Notes under the pieces: generated by a model
What the model saw: only the letters and a program-made list of their open reading frames with translations
The model's database searches: none
What the model was told of the DNA's origin: nothing
Shown: positions 52,081 through 61,386 of the stretch, in pieces
How positions within the stretch are numbered: position 1 is the stretch's first letter
Layout of the letters: every line of letters starts with the position of its first letter
Made by a program: the position numbers and the translations under genes
Assembly (NCBI RefSeq): GCF_009755225.1
Contig: NZ_WQKZ01000003.1
Location: 1-64,000 of the forward strand
Direction: 5' to 3'
DNA: 64,000 nt
From: Hymenobacter ginkgonis
GTDB taxonomy: Bacteria > Bacteroidota > Bacteroidia > Cytophagales > Hymenobacteraceae

Positions 52081-54072
52081 ATGGATTTCTACAGCAACTC
52101 TGAGGTTACGCCTCCGCGAGTGCGCGCTGCTGACGAACTGGTTGCCCTGCGGGCGAAAGTGGGGCAGCTAGAGCGGCGCCTGCGGGAAGAGGGCCGCTTA
52201 CGGCTGGCTCTGCGGCGCCAGCTGGCACGGCGGCAAGCCGTACTGATGCGGTTGGCTGAGGCTGTACCAGCCGCGATTTATTTTCATAACCTGACCACGG
52301 GTACCGAGGCTTTTCTCAATAATCAGCTGGCTCAGGCCTTGGGTTATACACCGGCGGCGCTACGGCTGCTCAAACCACGTGTGCTGGAAGCGTTGCTGCA
52401 CCCGCACGACAAGGCCACGCTACAATACTATTTTGCTAGTACGCAGCAACACGCAACGCCCATTGGCACCAGCACGCAGCACACAGTGCGGTTGCGCACC
52501 GCGGCTGGCGAGTGGCAGCGAGCTAAGCTACAGCACACCGTATTTTTAGGCAATGCGCAAGGCCAGGCTACGTGCTTGCTGGGGAGTATTGTGGTGGCGG
52601 CGTCCAATGAGGCCGCAACGCCCGACCTACTAGCCGACTTAAGCCACGAAATCAAAACGCCCCTGCACGCTATCATGGGGCTGGCGCAGCTGTTGCGCAA
52701 AGGCCCCGAGAATTCGGCTTACCTCGATGCCCTGCTGGCGAATGCCGAAAACTTGTTGGGTATTACCACCAATGCTTTGCAGGCTGGCCGTACTGCCCCC
52801 GCCGATGCAGCGTTTGATGCAGCAGCTACGGTGCAGCAGGCGGTGCAATCCATGTTTTTTGCCGCGCAAGCCAAGGGTCTAGACCTCCGGCTGGAACTAC
52901 CGCCTACTCCCTCTTTGCCCCTTGTTGTGGGTAATGCCAGCCAACTGAGACAGCTGGTAGTCAATCTGGTGGGTAATGCTATCAAGTTTACGGCCGTTGG
53001 GCACATTACTGTTACGCTAAGCGTGACTGCTGGCCAAACAGGCCACGTGCAACTGCAACTCTGCGTGGCGGATACGGGCATCGGTATCAGCGTGGATAAA
53101 CTAACGCAGGTGTTTAAGCGCCACGAGCAAGCTAACGATGACATAGCCCAACATTACGGGGGCACTGGCCTGGGGCTAGCTATTTGCAAAGGCTTGGTAG
53201 AGCAGCACGGTGGGCGCATCTGGTTGGAAAGCGAAGTAGGCCAGGGCAGCCAATTCTACTTTCGGCTACCTTACCGCATGAGCCTGGCAAGCCCGGCTAC
53301 TCCGGCTGTACCGCCGATTGTGCCAGGGCTGCTGCAAGGCCTGCGCGTGCTGCTGGTAGAAGACAACGAAGTGGGGGCTTTGCTAGCAACTACCCTGCTC
53401 CAAACCTGGCAGGTAGCCGTAGAAGTAGCCACCACGGGCGAGCAGGCGCTGGCACTGGCCCAAGCCAAGCCCTACGACCTGATTTTGATGGACGTACACC
53501 TTCCTCAGTTGACGGGGATAGAAGCTACGGCTAGCCTGCGCCACCAACCTGGTCCTAACCAAAATACGCCTGTCATCGCCCTCACGGCCGAAGCAGGGGT
53601 AGGAGAGGGGGAGTTTTTCGCAGCTACCTTATTTACGAGCTGGCTCGAAAAACCCTATACCGAAGAACAACTGCACCAAGCGGTGGCTACCCACTCCGGC
53701 CGCCACCTTACGCCTACCCCCTCCAAGACCCCACAGTACGGATTTGCCAGCTTAGGTAAGCTCGCCCACGATGCCGGCTTCATCAGCAAAATGCAGCGGC
53801 TATTTGTTGAAACAGTACCGCTGCGGCTAGGGCAACTGGAGGCTACTGTTGCGCGCCAAGATTGGGTAGCTGCTCGCTTAATAGTGCACAGTTTGAAGAC
53901 GACCTATGGAAGCATGCAAATGGAAGAAGCTGGGCAGCAATTAAAGAAAATAGAAGCTGTGTTAAAAAATAATCCTACTAGCAACAGCTTAACTACTTTG
54001 CTCCATTTTCTGCGATTATCAACTATTGAAACAACCGAAATTTTTAAAACGCAACTGGCAACCGCTGCTTGA
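52081..54072 (+). CDS. hybrid sensor histidine kinase (PAS-HisKA-HATPase-REC-HPt)
   Basis: 663 residues, cytoplasmic (no transmembrane segment). Coiled coil at 20-60, PAS-like domain (~55-175), HisKA with His189 (LSHEIKTPLHAIMG), HATPase with NAIKFT, DTGIGIS and GGTGLGLAICKG, receiver (~420-535) with Asp471 (LILMDVHLP), and a C-terminal HPt domain with His603 (IVHSLKTTYG). A complete internal phosphorelay; the output protein is unknown, possibly the downstream response regulator. Confidence 0.92.
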   Translation: MDFYSNSEVTPPRVRAADELVALRAKVGQLERRLREEGRLRLALRRQLARRQAVLMRLAEAVPAAIYFHNLTTGTEAFLNNQLAQALGYTPAALRLLKPRVLEALLHPHDKATLQYYFASTQQHATPIGTSTQHTVRLRTAAGEWQRAKLQHTVFLGNAQGQATCLLGSIVVAASNEAATPDLLADLSHEIKTPLHAIMGLAQLLRKGPENSAYLDALLANAENLLGITTNALQAGRTAPADAAFDAAATVQQAVQSMFFAAQAKGLDLRLELPPTPSLPLVVGNASQLRQLVVNLVGNAIKFTAVGHITVTLSVTAGQTGHVQLQLCVADTGIGISVDKLTQVFKRHEQANDDIAQHYGGTGLGLAICKGLVEQHGGRIWLESEVGQGSQFYFRLPYRMSLASPATPAVPPIVPGLLQGLRVLLVEDNEVGALLATTLLQTWQVAVEVATTGEQALALAQAKPYDLILMDVHLPQLTGIEATASLRHQPGPNQNTPVIALTAEAGVGEGEFFAATLFTSWLEKPYTEEQLHQAVATHSGRHLTPTPSKTPQYGFASLGKLAHDAGFISKMQRLFVETVPLRLGQLEATVARQDWVAARLIVHSLKTTYGSMQMEEAGQQLKKIEAVLKNNPTSNSLTTLLHFLRLSTIETTEIFKTQLATAA

Positions 54073-54670
54073 TTATTACAGAGTATATAGTATAGCAAAG
54101 AGAAGAAAACTGACCAGGTTAACAATTCAGGCAATTTAAAATCACATCAGTTTAATCCAGTTCTTCCTTGATTATTAAACATATACTGAAGCCAGTAATA
54201 TTTTCTTTGTATTAATAGTTGATTTTTTTGACCTTTTTTAAAACCAGCAACTGCCTATTCTACGTATCTTGTGCAGGTTGTTGCTTGACTGACAAATCCC
54301 TGCCTCGATAGAAGAGTAGCTTGTTGCAAAGGCCGCGTTTTTGGTCAAAGCTATTTTCAGTTGAGTTGCTCTGCGCTATTGCTGCCTTCCCACCCAGCAT
54401 TATTTAGCGTCTCTACTATTGGTAAAAAACAAAAAACATGCATTTGCTTTTTGGCAAGTTGCTGTATGGGGAATGCCGCACAGTTGAGGAAACGAAATTG
54501 AATTTTACGGCCCCAAAATCCTTGCATTTATTTTAGCTTAATAGAAGATAATTACTACGTTAAGTAAATATATTCCCACTCGTTCTGTACTCACTAAATG
54601 GCCTATTGCGCAGTAGTGCTGCTCAGTGACCTCCCGCTCTAATTCGGTTAAATTTTACAACCAAAAGCCT
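54073..54670. other. 598-base AT-rich gap before the response regulator
   Basis: No gene, RNA family or strong hairpin recognised. Lower GC than its surroundings. The promoter of the response regulator and exopolysaccharide genes is probably here. Confidence 0.6.
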
Positions 54671-55057
54671 ATGTTCACGCTTAAAAAGACCTTGTTGGTA
54701 ATTGACGATGAGCCGGCTATTCAGCTCATTTTAGAACACTATTTTTCTGGCGAATACGAAGTAATACTTACTTCTAATGGCCAAGAGGCAATTGCTTGGC
54801 TGCGACAAGGCAATATGGTGGATGCCATCGTGGCCGACTATGAGATGCCGTTTATGAATGGCCTCGATTTTATTCGGGAGCTACGCGCCTCACCAAGTCA
54901 CGAAAATACTCCGTTGCTCATTCTTTCGGGCACTGATGAAACCAGTAAGAAAATCTTGTGCCTCAAACAAGGTGCTGATGATTACGTGGTTAAGCCTTTC
55001 AACCCCGAAGAGTTGGAAATCAGAATACAGAAGGTTTTAGGGCGCGTAGGCGTGTAA
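54671..55057 (+). CDS. single-domain response regulator
   Basis: 128 residues from ATG 54671, a receiver domain alone: acidic pair IDDEP (11-14), phospho-acceptor Asp56 (VADYEMPF), Ser/Thr switch (LILSGTDE), and Lys in YVVKPF. No output domain, so it acts by protein contact or as a phosphate relay. It lies between the hybrid kinase and the exopolysaccharide genes and may link the two. Confidence 0.92.
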   Translation: MFTLKKTLLVIDDEPAIQLILEHYFSGEYEVILTSNGQEAIAWLRQGNMVDAIVADYEMPFMNGLDFIRELRASPSHENTPLLILSGTDETSKKILCLKQGADDYVVKPFNPEELEIRIQKVLGRVGV

Positions 55058-55127
55058 TGTGCGGTTGTCCCTACCCCTTAGGTTAAGCCTAAGCGGGAAC
55101 ATTCCTTTTCATTTTCAACTCATTGTT

Positions 55128-56000
55128 ATGCAAGCATTTGTAAACAACTTTTACCCCCTGCGCGGTATTCAGCCCAATTGGTTGCCTCGGCGTAGTGAGC
55201 GTTCCCTTGCTAGTGCCCGTCCAGTAGCAATATCGGCGCCTATGCCTCTGAGCAAGCGCCTTTTCGACTTTGTGCTGGCACTTGTGGGCTTACTGTTGCT
55301 GCTGCCTTTATTTGCCCTGGTAGCGCTACTTATCAAGCTAGAGTCGGGCGGGCCGGTATTCTACTATTCGTACCGGGTAGGCAATGGCTACCGCATTTTC
55401 CGGTTCTGGAAGTTTCGTTCGATGCGTCCCGACGCCGACCAGATGTTGGCGTCGATGAAAAACCTGAATCAATACCAGGCTAGCACAAGTGCTGCCGCCG
55501 GTGCAATGCAAGCTGCCAGTGGCACTTGCGCCTGTGGCCAAACGTGCCAAGCACAACTTATTGATAAGCAGGGAAATAAGGTGTGTGAAAAATACCACCG
55601 CCAGCAGCAAAAAGCTACTGGCAACGCAGCCTTTATCAAGATTGTGAACGACCCGCGTATTACGCGCATCGGTTCCTTCTTGCGCAACACCAGCATTGAT
55701 GAGTTGCCGCAACTATTCAATGTATTGCGCGGTGATATGTCGATTGTGGGCAACAGGCCTCTACCCCTCTATGAAGCTGAGCGGCTGACGACTGACCAGT
55801 TCGCCGCCCGTTTCTTGGCGCCGGCTGGCATCACTGGCCTATGGCAGGTAAGCAAGCGCGGTAAAGGTGGTAAAGCGGGGATGTCGGAAGACGAGCGCAA
55901 AGCCCTAGACGTAGAATATGCCCGCAATTATTCCCTTAAAAAGGATTTAGGCATATTGCTGCGAACGGTACCAGCGCTTTTTCAACAAGAAAATGTGTAA
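55128..56000 (+). CDS. initiating sugar transferase (polyisoprenyl-phosphate phosphoglycosyltransferase)
   Basis: 290 residues from ATG 55128. Bacterial sugar transferase domain: reentrant/transmembrane helix at 44-70, [14 protein letters not shown] (91-104), catalytic Asp191-Glu192 dyad in [29 protein letters not shown], and ITGLWQVS. Starts the repeat unit by moving a sugar-1-phosphate onto undecaprenyl phosphate. An insert at ~110-168 carries four cysteines (CACGQTC, then Cys153), not usual in the family core. Stop overlaps the next ATG (TAATG). Confidence 0.9.
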   Translation: MQAFVNNFYPLRGIQPNWLPRRSERSLASARPVAISAPMPLSKRLFDFVLALVGLLLLLPLFALVALLIKLESGGPVFYYSYRVGNGYRIFRFWKFRSMRPDADQMLASMKNLNQYQASTSAAAGAMQAASGTCACGQTCQAQLIDKQGNKVCEKYHRQQQKATGNAAFIKIVNDPRITRIGSFLRNTSIDELPQLFNVLRGDMSIVGNRPLPLYEAERLTTDQFAARFLAPAGITGLWQVSKRGKGGKAGMSEDERKALDVEYARNYSLKKDLGILLRTVPALFQQENV

Positions 56001-56752
56001 TGAAATACTTGCTATTTTCTGTTTTAGTAGCGTTTACAAGCCCGGTTTGGGGGCAGACCACCAGTGGGCGCAACGAAAGTGCGCTTCAGACTTTTTTTAG
56101 CTCACCCGAAACGGTGCTACCGCGGCTCTATGAAGCAGCAATTGCGCACTCGGGCGAGATAGAGCGTTTGGATGCCACCCGCGATGTGGCCAACGTTGAT
56201 GTGAAGCTAGCTAAGAAGCGGTCGCTTAACATGCTAGCTGTTACTACTAGCTACAACTATGGCACGCTGCCCTATTTTGCTACAGCTGAAACTAGTAGCA
56301 CCCCAACCTACCAGGTAAATCCGTTTAACTTGGGGGCACGGGCTCAATATTCGACGGGCTTCAATGTAGTGGCACCGTTCGATGTGCTGTTTGGGCGCCG
56401 CGCCACCATTCAGCGGCAAGAACTGGTGCTGAACCAAGTAGCGGGGCAACGCAAGGCCAAGGAAAGCGAAATTCGCCAGACGGTCATTTTGCAATACCAG
56501 CAGCTAACGCTGGCCAAGGCCATGCTGCAACATTACCAGGATGCGCTGCAATCGGCTAGTATCAGCCGGAAAATTGCGGATAAGCGCTTTAAAGAAGGTG
56601 AGATTCAGGTTGATGAGCAGATGGCTGCCATGGACTTCTATGGTAAGGCCCTACTGGCCCACGAAGAAGCGCTGAATAAATATCAGACGTCGCAGTTGCT
56701 ACTGGAAGACCTGATAGGAATGCCCATTAACAACTTAATGCTCGGGAAATGA
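56000..56752 (+). CDS. half-length TolC-like outer-membrane/periplasmic protein
   Basis: 250 residues with a signal peptide (LLFSVLVAFTSPVWGQ). Contains one TolC-type unit only: long helix (LPRLYEAAIAHSGEIERLDATRDVANVDVKLAKKRSLN), beta-strand pair, then a second long helix (EIRQTVILQYQQLTLAKAM...). Normal TolC proteins are ~420-480 residues with two such units. Translationally coupled on both sides (TAATG with the transferase, ATGA with the Wzc-like gene), so it is not a recent pseudogene. Possible part of the polysaccharide export channel. Confidence 0.7.
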   Translation: MKYLLFSVLVAFTSPVWGQTTSGRNESALQTFFSSPETVLPRLYEAAIAHSGEIERLDATRDVANVDVKLAKKRSLNMLAVTTSYNYGTLPYFATAETSSTPTYQVNPFNLGARAQYSTGFNVVAPFDVLFGRRATIQRQELVLNQVAGQRKAKESEIRQTVILQYQQLTLAKAMLQHYQDALQSASISRKIADKRFKEGEIQVDEQMAAMDFYGKALLAHEEALNKYQTSQLLLEDLIGMPINNLMLGK

Positions 56753-58986
56753 CCGGAAAAGAAATCGTGCGGCGACTGCTTCGGCATTGGCCTCTTCTCT
56801 TGCTAATACCTATAACCACGGCGGCTTCAATTTATTTCTTTTCCCGGTTCCAGGACAAGAAATACATGTCGGATACCGTGATTTATACCGGTATCGCCTC
56901 GGGTTATAAAATCGAGGGTGGCAACAATGGTAGCGGCAGCAACTGGAGCGCCACCGCTACGGCCTTCGACAACCTGATTTCGCTTATCAATTCGCGCGAT
57001 ACCCGTGACGAAGTATGCCTGCGCCTGCTGGCCTGGCGCCTAATGGCAGATGTGAATGCGCCTGCTAGCCCACTCGCTGCGCAGCAGTCGGAAGGGATGC
57101 TGACCCAGGCCACCCGCAAGGTGCTTAAGCCTAAGACTACCCCCTTCGACCAACTGCTAACGCCGGCGCTTAAGGCTAGCCTAACGGGCCGCACGCTGGA
57201 AGAAACCACTGCCCGGCTAATTGCATATTACAAGACTAACAACACGAACGCGCTCTATAAGCTCGTCAATTCGAAAGACCCGCTTTTTTCGACGACTGCG
57301 CTCTATAATATTTCGGCAATGCGCTTGAAAGACAGCGATTTGGTGCAAATTGATTATACGGCCAAAAACCCGGTGCTGTGCCAAAAAACGCTGGAAATTT
57401 TGACCGACGTAGCCATTCGTAAGCACAAGGAATTGTTTACGGGGCAAAACGAATCGGTAATTGGGTACTTCAATGATGCGGCTAAAAAGGCTTACGACCG
57501 CCTGCAGGTAGCCGAGCAGCGCTTGCTGGCTTTCCAACAGAAGCACAACATCGCCGACTATGATAAGCAACTGATTTCCTCAACCGACGAGCGCCAGGCT
57601 GCCTCCGACAAGCTTAACCAGCTAGAGATGCAGTACGCAGGTACTACTTCAACCCTCAAGTCGGTGGAAAGTACCTTGGATGGCAGGGGCGATATTAAAG
57701 GAAATAACGCAGAGTTTATTCGCCTACGCAACAAGCTAGGGGCACTTAATGCCCAAGCTTCGGAGCTGGAAATTATGAACAGCACCGAGCATACGCCAAG
57801 CACCGAAGCGCGGTTGACTGCTGTCAATCAAGAAATAGCTCAGGTGAACCAAAAGCTAGATGCAGCAGCAGAAGGCAACTACAACCTAACGCACTCTACA
57901 AAAGGAGTGGAGGTAAAAGGCCTACTGAACGATTATTCTAAAGGAACCCTAGCTGCTGCCGACCTCAAAAGCCAGCTCAGCCTGATGCGCCGCCAAAAAG
58001 CAGAAGCTGCCAGCGAGTACAACCAGCTAGTACCACTAAGTGCAGAGGTACGCAAGATTCGTCGCGAGGTGGAAGTGGCGGAGAAGGAATACCTCTCGCA
58101 AATGGAGGGCTTGAAGCAGAGCAAGCTATCGCAGCAAAACGGGGTGCTGGCCTCGCAGCTGCACGTAGTTGACCCGCCCTACCTGCCCGTCGACCCTACT
58201 GGCTCTAAAACGATATTGCTGCTGCTCGGTGGTTTCATCGGGGCATTTCTGCTGACGGGTGCTGGCGTGGTTGCTACGGGCCTGCTCGATACCTCGCTGC
58301 AATACCCGGCTCAGGCTACCAAAACCACCTCGTTTCCGGTGGCAGGAGTGGTGCCCAAAGTGCCCAACCCTACCCCCCCTCAGCAGCTACTAGTGAAGCA
58401 GGCCGAAGACCACTTGGCTCGCCAGCTGCTTCTGCGGTTTCACGAGAAAAAGAACGCCCTCAAACCCTACACTATTGGGGTGCTGAGCAGCCAAAGCACG
58501 GAAGGCAAAACCAGCATAGCCTGCAACTTAGCAGCTAGCCTGAACGACATGGGCATTCGCACGCTGAGCATGTTTCCGGATGACCATACCTTCCAGATTA
58601 TTCCCAACGACGACACCATGTTCTACTCGCCGCTGCAAGGTCTGGCGCAGGGGGTAGTCATCACCGACTTAACCGGCAAAGACCTTTATCCGGATGAGGT
58701 AGTCATCATTGAGTTTCCGGCCCTGCTCGAAACCACCTATCCAGTATCGCTGCTGCAAGACCTGGATTTGATATTGGTGGCTGTGCGCGCTGAGCGGGCT
58801 TGGCACGAAGCCGACCGCACGGTTTTCACGAATATTCAAAAGGTTACTAAAGCTCCTATCGAGCTAGTGCTCAACGGCGTGTTGCCTGAATATGTGATAG
58901 ATTTTATTGGCAGCCGCGTCCGCCCCAACGCTCCTTCTTACAACCCGGCCCTGCCGGCGCACCCTGCCCCCGCCTTGCTCAACTAG
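56749..58986 (+). CDS. Wzz/Wzc-like chain-length and export protein with degenerate kinase domain
   Basis: 745 residues. Wzz-type transmembrane helix near residue 20, large periplasmic part with coiled coils (~230-470), second transmembrane helix (ILLLLGGFIGAFLLTGAGVV, ~485-505), then a BY-kinase/MinD-like domain: Walker A STEGKTS (~583-589). The A' motif reads SMFPDDH instead of a (D)xD pattern after hydrophobics, Walker B reads VVIIEFPA with Glu655 in place of Asp, and there is no C-terminal Tyr cluster. Probably a non-catalytic copolymerase. Confidence 0.82.
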   Translation: MTGKEIVRRLLRHWPLLLLIPITTAASIYFFSRFQDKKYMSDTVIYTGIASGYKIEGGNNGSGSNWSATATAFDNLISLINSRDTRDEVCLRLLAWRLMADVNAPASPLAAQQSEGMLTQATRKVLKPKTTPFDQLLTPALKASLTGRTLEETTARLIAYYKTNNTNALYKLVNSKDPLFSTTALYNISAMRLKDSDLVQIDYTAKNPVLCQKTLEILTDVAIRKHKELFTGQNESVIGYFNDAAKKAYDRLQVAEQRLLAFQQKHNIADYDKQLISSTDERQAASDKLNQLEMQYAGTTSTLKSVESTLDGRGDIKGNNAEFIRLRNKLGALNAQASELEIMNSTEHTPSTEARLTAVNQEIAQVNQKLDAAAEGNYNLTHSTKGVEVKGLLNDYSKGTLAAADLKSQLSLMRRQKAEAASEYNQLVPLSAEVRKIRREVEVAEKEYLSQMEGLKQSKLSQQNGVLASQLHVVDPPYLPVDPTGSKTILLLLGGFIGAFLLTGAGVVATGLLDTSLQYPAQATKTTSFPVAGVVPKVPNPTPPQQLLVKQAEDHLARQLLLRFHEKKNALKPYTIGVLSSQSTEGKTSIACNLAASLNDMGIRTLSMFPDDHTFQIIPNDDTMFYSPLQGLAQGVVITDLTGKDLYPDEVVIIEFPALLETTYPVSLLQDLDLILVAVRAERAWHEADRTVFTNIQKVTKAPIELVLNGVLPEYVIDFIGSRVRPNAPSYNPALPAHPAPALLN

Positions 58987-59024
58987 GGCGGGAAGCTCTG
59001 TGAGCTTCTATCCATTACCCACGC

Positions 59025-60452
59025 GTGAACCAGTTAATTCCCTCGTTTGAAACCCGTTTTCGGGGCCTGGCCTTAGCGCTGGGAATGTTGCTGGCTCTAG
59101 TAGTAGGCTGGCTAACTGTGAACCAGGGAATACTAGTGCCAGGCCTGTTGATAGTAGTAGCACTGGGCGGCCCACTAGTCATTGCGCTTTTCTATGAGCC
59201 CCGCGTGGGCGTTATAGCGCTTTTGTCCTATTGCTTTCTGCTGTTTGTGCTGGCCCGCGAAATACCCGGTAACCTGCCCGTAGGCCTGGCCGTGGATGGG
59301 TTGCTGCTGTTAACCTGGGTAGCTGTGGCATTCAACAATGAGCGCTACGATTGGCATAACCTGCAGAACGACCTGTGTTTCTTAGCACTGGCGTGGTTCG
59401 TTATCAACATCTTGGAGCTGGGCAATCCGGCGAGTGTCAGTTTCGCGGGCTGGTTTCAGGAGTTTCGCAGTGCTTCGCTGTACTGGTTTCTGACTGTGCC
59501 ACTGGTCATGCTGATTTTCAATCAGAAGAAGGACCTGAACCTGTTTCTTTACCTCATCATTGGGCTATCGGTGTTGGGCACGCTCAATGGCCTCAAGCAA
59601 CTCTACATCGGCTTGTCGCCGGGCGAGCAAATTTACCTCAACGAAAATGCCAAAACCCACATGCTGTGGGGCAAGCTGCGGGTGTTTTCTTTCTATAGCG
59701 ATGCCGGCCAGTTCGGCGCTTCGCAGGCGCACATTGCCCTAGTCGCGCTCATTTTAGCGCTCGGTCCTTTCAAGCCCTGGAAACGCGTACTACTGCTTAG
59801 TGCCGCGGTGCTGCTCATAGTTGGTATGTTCGTTTCGGGTACGCGCGGAGCACTGTTTGCGCTCATATCGGGCATTGCCGTGGCGCTGATTATCAGCAAA
59901 AATATCAAGGCTTTCGTATTTGGTTCGATGCTGACGCTGGCTGGTTTTGGTGTGTTGAAATACACGCACATCGGTGATGATAATTACAACATCTACCGCA
60001 TGCGCACGGCTCTCGACCCCAACGACCCTTCGCTGAACGTGCGCCTCCACAACCAGCTGGTGCTGCGCGACTATCTCAGCAGCCGGCCGCTTGGCGGGGG
60101 GGTAGGGGTAATTGGTAATTCGGGAATTAAGTACAACTCCGATAAATTCCTGTCCACAGTGCCACCCGATAGTTATTGGGTGAAGGTTTGGGCCATGTAT
60201 GGCGTAGTTGGATTTGTTATCTGGCTGGGTATCATGCTCTACATTCTGGGCAAGTGCTGCGGTATCGTCTGGAACACGCGCGACCCAGTACTGCGCACTA
60301 AGCTTATAGCGCTCACCGCCGGCGTGGCGGGTAGCCTGTTTTGCAGCTACGGCAACGAAGTTATCAATTTCATGCCCTCGGCAATAATTGTGTATTTCTC
60401 TTGGGCCTTTGTATTCATGAGCCCCCGGTTCGATGTGTCGCCACTTGATTAG
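59025..60452 (+). CDS. O-antigen ligase/polymerase-like membrane protein (Wzy type)
   Basis: 475 residues from GTG 59025, about 11-12 transmembrane helices. The large periplasmic loop contains HNQLVLRDYLSSRPLGGGVGVIG, a motif region typical of Wzy/WaaL-like proteins (O-antigen ligase family, PF04932). Polymerises repeat units on the periplasmic side. Followed after 12 bases by a glycosyltransferase gene. Confidence 0.82.
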   Translation: MNQLIPSFETRFRGLALALGMLLALVVGWLTVNQGILVPGLLIVVALGGPLVIALFYEPRVGVIALLSYCFLLFVLAREIPGNLPVGLAVDGLLLLTWVAVAFNNERYDWHNLQNDLCFLALAWFVINILELGNPASVSFAGWFQEFRSASLYWFLTVPLVMLIFNQKKDLNLFLYLIIGLSVLGTLNGLKQLYIGLSPGEQIYLNENAKTHMLWGKLRVFSFYSDAGQFGASQAHIALVALILALGPFKPWKRVLLLSAAVLLIVGMFVSGTRGALFALISGIAVALIISKNIKAFVFGSMLTLAGFGVLKYTHIGDDNYNIYRMRTALDPNDPSLNVRLHNQLVLRDYLSSRPLGGGVGVIGNSGIKYNSDKFLSTVPPDSYWVKVWAMYGVVGFVIWLGIMLYILGKCCGIVWNTRDPVLRTKLIALTAGVAGSLFCSYGNEVINFMPSAIIVYFSWAFVFMSPRFDVSPLD

Positions 60453-60464
60453 GTATTAGCACGC

Positions 60465-61355
60465 ATGACACTCCCTTTAGTTTCGGTCATTTCTATTAAT
60501 TATAACCAGGCCGAGGTTACCTGCGCCATGGTGGCTTCGCTGCAGCGCATTACCTACCCAAACCTGGAAATAATTGTCGTAGATAACGCCTCGCCTACTG
60601 ATAACCCCGACATCATTGCCGAGCGCTTTCCGCAAGTCACGCTGCTTAAATCTACTAAAAACGTGGGTTTTGCGGGCGGCAACAACCTAGGTATTGCGCA
60701 GGCTAAAGGCGAGTACTTACTTTTCCTGAATAACGACACCGAAGTAGCCCCCGATTTTTTAGAGCCGCTGGTGCAATTATTTCAGCAGAATCCAAAGGCT
60801 GGCATCGCGTCGCCCAAAATCATATATTACGGCACTGATGATTTGATTCAGTATGCCGGCTCGCACGGCATCAACACCTGGACCGGCCGTAGCATCACCA
60901 TCGGCAACCTCGAACCCGACCACGGCCAACACAATCACTCGCGGCCGACCCAACTTGCCGACGGCGCCGCCATGCTCGTGCCCCGCCGTGTAGTGGACAG
61001 GGTAGGCAACATGCCTGAGCTGTATTTTCTTTATTATGAAGAACTTGACTGGTGCGAAATAATAAAGCGCGCCGGCTACAGCTGCCACTACGTGGCCGAA
61101 GCCACCGTTTACCACAAAGAATCTACCTCGGTTGGCAAAGCCTCAGTGCTCAAAACCTACTACATGAATCGCAACCGGTTGCTGTTCATCCGCCGCAATT
61201 TTAGCGGGTGGTCGCGCTGGACTAGCGCGCTGGTTTTTGTGGCAGCTGCTCTCCCCAAAAAAGCCGTGCAGTTTTCGCTGCAGCGCGAGTGGCAGCACTT
61301 GCGTGCCCTCGGCCGCGGCCTACGCTGGAATATGCAGCATCCAGCCACTACTTAA
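60465..61355 (+). CDS. glycosyltransferase family 2 (rhamnosyltransferase-like)
   Basis: 296 residues. GT-A signatures: VISINYNQAEVTCAMVASL, IIVVDNASPTDN, FLNNDTEVAPDFLEPL (DxD-type), DGAAMLVPRRVVDRVG, and ELDWCEIIKRAGY. A membrane-near basic C-terminal stretch (NRLLFIRRNFSGWSR) is usual in this subgroup. Adds a sugar during repeat-unit assembly. Confidence 0.88.
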   Translation: MTLPLVSVISINYNQAEVTCAMVASLQRITYPNLEIIVVDNASPTDNPDIIAERFPQVTLLKSTKNVGFAGGNNLGIAQAKGEYLLFLNNDTEVAPDFLEPLVQLFQQNPKAGIASPKIIYYGTDDLIQYAGSHGINTWTGRSITIGNLEPDHGQHNHSRPTQLADGAAMLVPRRVVDRVGNMPELYFLYYEELDWCEIIKRAGYSCHYVAEATVYHKESTSVGKASVLKTYYMNRNRLLFIRRNFSGWSRWTSALVFVAAALPKKAVQFSLQREWQHLRALGRGLRWNMQHPATT

Positions 61356-61386
61356 ACTACACCCTGCTTTTTCTGATTTTTCGGCA

